Source: Promerops cafer (lineage: Eukaryota > Chordata > Aves > Passeriformes > Nectariniidae). From it: DNA of 64,000 nt. This document shows positions 61,713-64,000 of this stretch, piece after piece. The translations under genes were made by a program, and so were the position numbers. Below the pieces are notes generated by a model, which made no database searches, was not told where the DNA came from, and saw only the letters and a list, made by a program, of their open reading frames with translations. How positions within the stretch are numbered: position 1 is the stretch's first letter; every line of letters starts with the position of its first letter. The stretch is taken from the NCBI GenBank assembly GCA_013398275.1, contig VZSE01005937.1:154780-218779 (forward strand), written 5' to 3'.

Positions 61713-62300
61713 TGTGCTGATTTTGGCTGGGGTAGAGTTAATTTTCCTCACAGTGGCTGGTATGGGGCTGTGTATTGGATTGTGCTGAGCTCAGAGTTGA
61801 TAATACAGAGATATTTTTGTTACTGCTGAGCAGGGCTTGCACAGAGCCAAGGCCTTTTCTGCTTTTGGTACTGCCACACTGGGGAGGGGACTGGGGGTGC
61901 TTGGGAGGTTGGGAGGAGACAGAGCCAGGACAGGTGACCCAAACTGACCAAAGGGATAATCCAGACCATGTGGCAAAATGTCGGTGTACAAAACGGGGGA
62001 AAGAAGGAGGAAAGGTGGTAAGTTTGGAATCATGGCATTTGTCTTCCCAAGTCATCATCATGCATGATAAGGGTCTGCTTTCCTGCAGATGGGAGAACAC
62101 CTGCCTGCCCTTGGGAACACTGAACTAACTCCTTGTTTTGCTTTGCCTGTGTGTTTTTGCTTTCCCCGTTATACTGTCTTTATCTCAGCTCACAATTTTT
62201 TTGCCTTTTACTTCTCCAATTCTCTCCCCCTTCTCACTGGTGGGGGTGTGAGCGAGAGGCTGCATGGGGCATGGCGGCTGACTGGGGTTAAACTGTGGCA
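61713..62300 (+). mobile_element. Solo LTR, avian ERV family A (copy 4)
   Basis: It starts TGTGCTGATTTTGGCTGGGG and ends near GGGGTTAAACTGTGGCA. It has the same layout as the LTR at 1670, and a 110-base run (61792-61901) is identical to 1750-1859. The TATA position reads TACAAAA, so the box is damaged. A clear target duplication is not visible. No retroviral interior lies on either side. Open frames of 80-120 codons crossing it on both strands are noncoding LTR sequence. Confidence 0.88.
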
Positions 62301-64000
62301 AAGTATTATATGTCTGGAAGGGGCAGCTAGATGTTTCACATGGTAAGGAGGAGTGCTGTGCTTCCTGTTGTTTGGTGTAAATAAGGATTGGTTGTAAAAC
62401 CTAATCCTAAAACCAAAACTGTGGTGTAGCACTTGTTGGGTGCAGAAGTATGGCATTGGTAGTTAGCCAGGTTTTAAGCTGAGGTTCGTGAGCAGTGCTA
62501 AGGTAAAACTGGTGGAACTGGAATTAACTTGAAAATATAGTTCCATGTATTTGCCTCAACAAATAAGATTTATACTGTGAACACCTGGAAAACTGCACAA
62601 GTTTCAAAAGAAACATATTGAAATCTTTGATTTCTTCTTTGCATTGAATACCTGTCCTTGTTTGTTTTGAGGACCCACATTTTCATTGTGCTCATAGATA
62701 GAGAGAAAGAGGACAAAAGGGAACTGATCAACTGCATTGATAGTCTCCACTGAGATAGGTCTATATATAGTTTGTAGGACCAGATACTTCTGGAGGAAAG
62801 GTGTGATTCTGTAAGTCACTTCTGCCTTAGACGCTCAAAACTGGAAAATTATGTCAGGGTTCTGAAAGGCTGAAATTGGCTTACTTATTGCCAAAGCACC
62901 TCAGAGACTGATTTGGGAATTGACAATTTTTTCTTTTAGCCAGCACTGAACTCAAACCTTGGCACAGATTCTGGAATGGAGTATTCTACTGTGGCATACT
63001 GGCCCACAAAACTCATCCTTTCCTACCATAAATCATTAAAGATCCCTTGGGAGTATTCAATGTAGGGATGGCAAAGTCTATCTAGGACACCTGCCAATTT
63101 GAATTACTCTGCTCTGCTTGTCAGTTATCTCTTTAATTTTATATGAATATGGGATTACTGTATGCTGTTAAACACTTGTCAAGATCCAGCCAATAGCTGA
63201 CAGCAAAGCAACCATTTAAATCGATCCATTGTCAGATATCCAGGTTTTCAGAGTAGATGTCCTGTTGCAGGTTTTGAATCTTCCGGCAAAGATCAGATTT
63301 TCCAAGCAATGTTGTTTTTTGTTAGTAGTTGGCATACAGGGTGAGCTCTGTAAAAGAAGCTGCTCTAAACAAACAGGAAAGAGGTGGTGTCAGTGCCAAG
63401 GACTGTGCAATTTCAGGTGTTCTTAGGGCTTTATGAAACACTGGCCATTTAACAGGATTACTCACAGGATAGTACTAGTTCTCATAAAAATAAAAGTTGT
63501 GATGGTACTAAAGCAGATTCTTGGTTCTTTACAAAATGTGTATGGTTCTGACTGCAGCAGTGTATAGAAAGCTCTGCTTGTGTGGGAGGGTGCAGGCATT
63601 ATAATTTTCCTTGTGCTAGTTGCACCTCAGACACCTCTGATGAAGAAGTTGTATAATAGAGAAGTTACTTGCTTGGCAGCTAACAAGACCCGCTCAGAGA
63701 AGGATGAATTGGTCCAATTACAGTAGAAAGCTAATGCAGAGATATAACTTGTGAACTCAGCCTGCCTTGTACTTGATCAGCCCCGACAGGGCAGGCAGAG
63801 GGTTGCTGAGTCATCTTTGTATTCTAGTGTATTTCTAAGTGTATACCTTAACTGTATAGACAGTGGCATCAAAGTAGTCAGTCACGTCCAAGGCAGTGGA
63901 TGTCAAAATCTGTCTCAGAGCCTTATGTATCTGTTTGTCTTATGCTTAGTACTCAGGAAGGCAACTTGTTCGACTAGCCAGAAATACACAAGTTGTTTTT
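62301..64000. other. Unannotated sequence to window end
   Basis: No gene, RNA or repeat recognised. Confidence 0.5.

Noticed and set aside
1..64000. Search for a new multi-gene system, CRISPR-like array or tRNA genes
   Set aside because: No regularly spaced repeats, no clustered co-directional genes and no tRNA-like cloverleaf were seen; the content is typical of a repeat-bearing bird gene desert or intron.

Overview
The window reads as nuclear DNA from a bird, most likely a passerine. The evidence is the repeat content: seven CR1 LINE fragments, several ending in the CR1-type 3' tail related to ATTCTATG, and eight endogenous-retrovirus LTRs of types I know from songbird genomes. There are no bacterial-style operons, and no stretch can be assigned with confidence to a known protein-coding gene. 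The background is AT-rich and CpG-poor. Repeat family assignments rest on my recognition of the sequence, not on a database search, so exact subfamily names are left open.

Layout. 1-1.3 kb holds a candidate minus-strand exon. 1.3-2.3 kb holds a CR1 tail and a solo LTR of family A with a TATA box. 2.8-3.0 kb is an isolated CpG-dense block with an open frame and an ambiguous base. 5.2-6.6 kb has two CR1 pieces. 7.8-9.1 kb has two adjacent, oppositely oriented LTRs. 10.3-12.5 kb is the longest CR1, carrying a decayed reverse transcriptase. 12.5-21.4 kb is mostly unannotated. 21.4-22.4 kb is a complete family C LTR with a near-perfect 5-bp target duplication. 24.1-25.2 kb and 27.0 kb are minus-strand CR1s. 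27-36 kb is mostly unannotated, apart from a plus-strand candidate exon at 33.5 kb. 36.0-37.1 kb is a family D LTR with an unusually long TATA-to-poly(A) interval. 41.9-42.4 kb is a shortened family B LTR. 42-53 kb is mostly unannotated. 52.9-53.6 kb is a family A LTR with an internal inversion. 55.4-56.0 kb is an old CR1. 61.7-62.3 kb is a fourth family A LTR, very similar to the first.

Overall this looks like a gene desert or the inside of very long introns. Three splice-bounded open frames are the best coding candidates: 351-557 minus, 19500-19562 minus and 33502-33720 plus. I recognise none of them, and pseudo-exons of this quality are expected by chance in 64 kb. I found no tRNA, rRNA, CRISPR array or operon. 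I do not see a new multi-gene system. The most informative signals are repeat-repeat interactions: a conversion-like block shared by two CR1s, the inverted LTR, and the young-looking LTR pair 60 kb apart.
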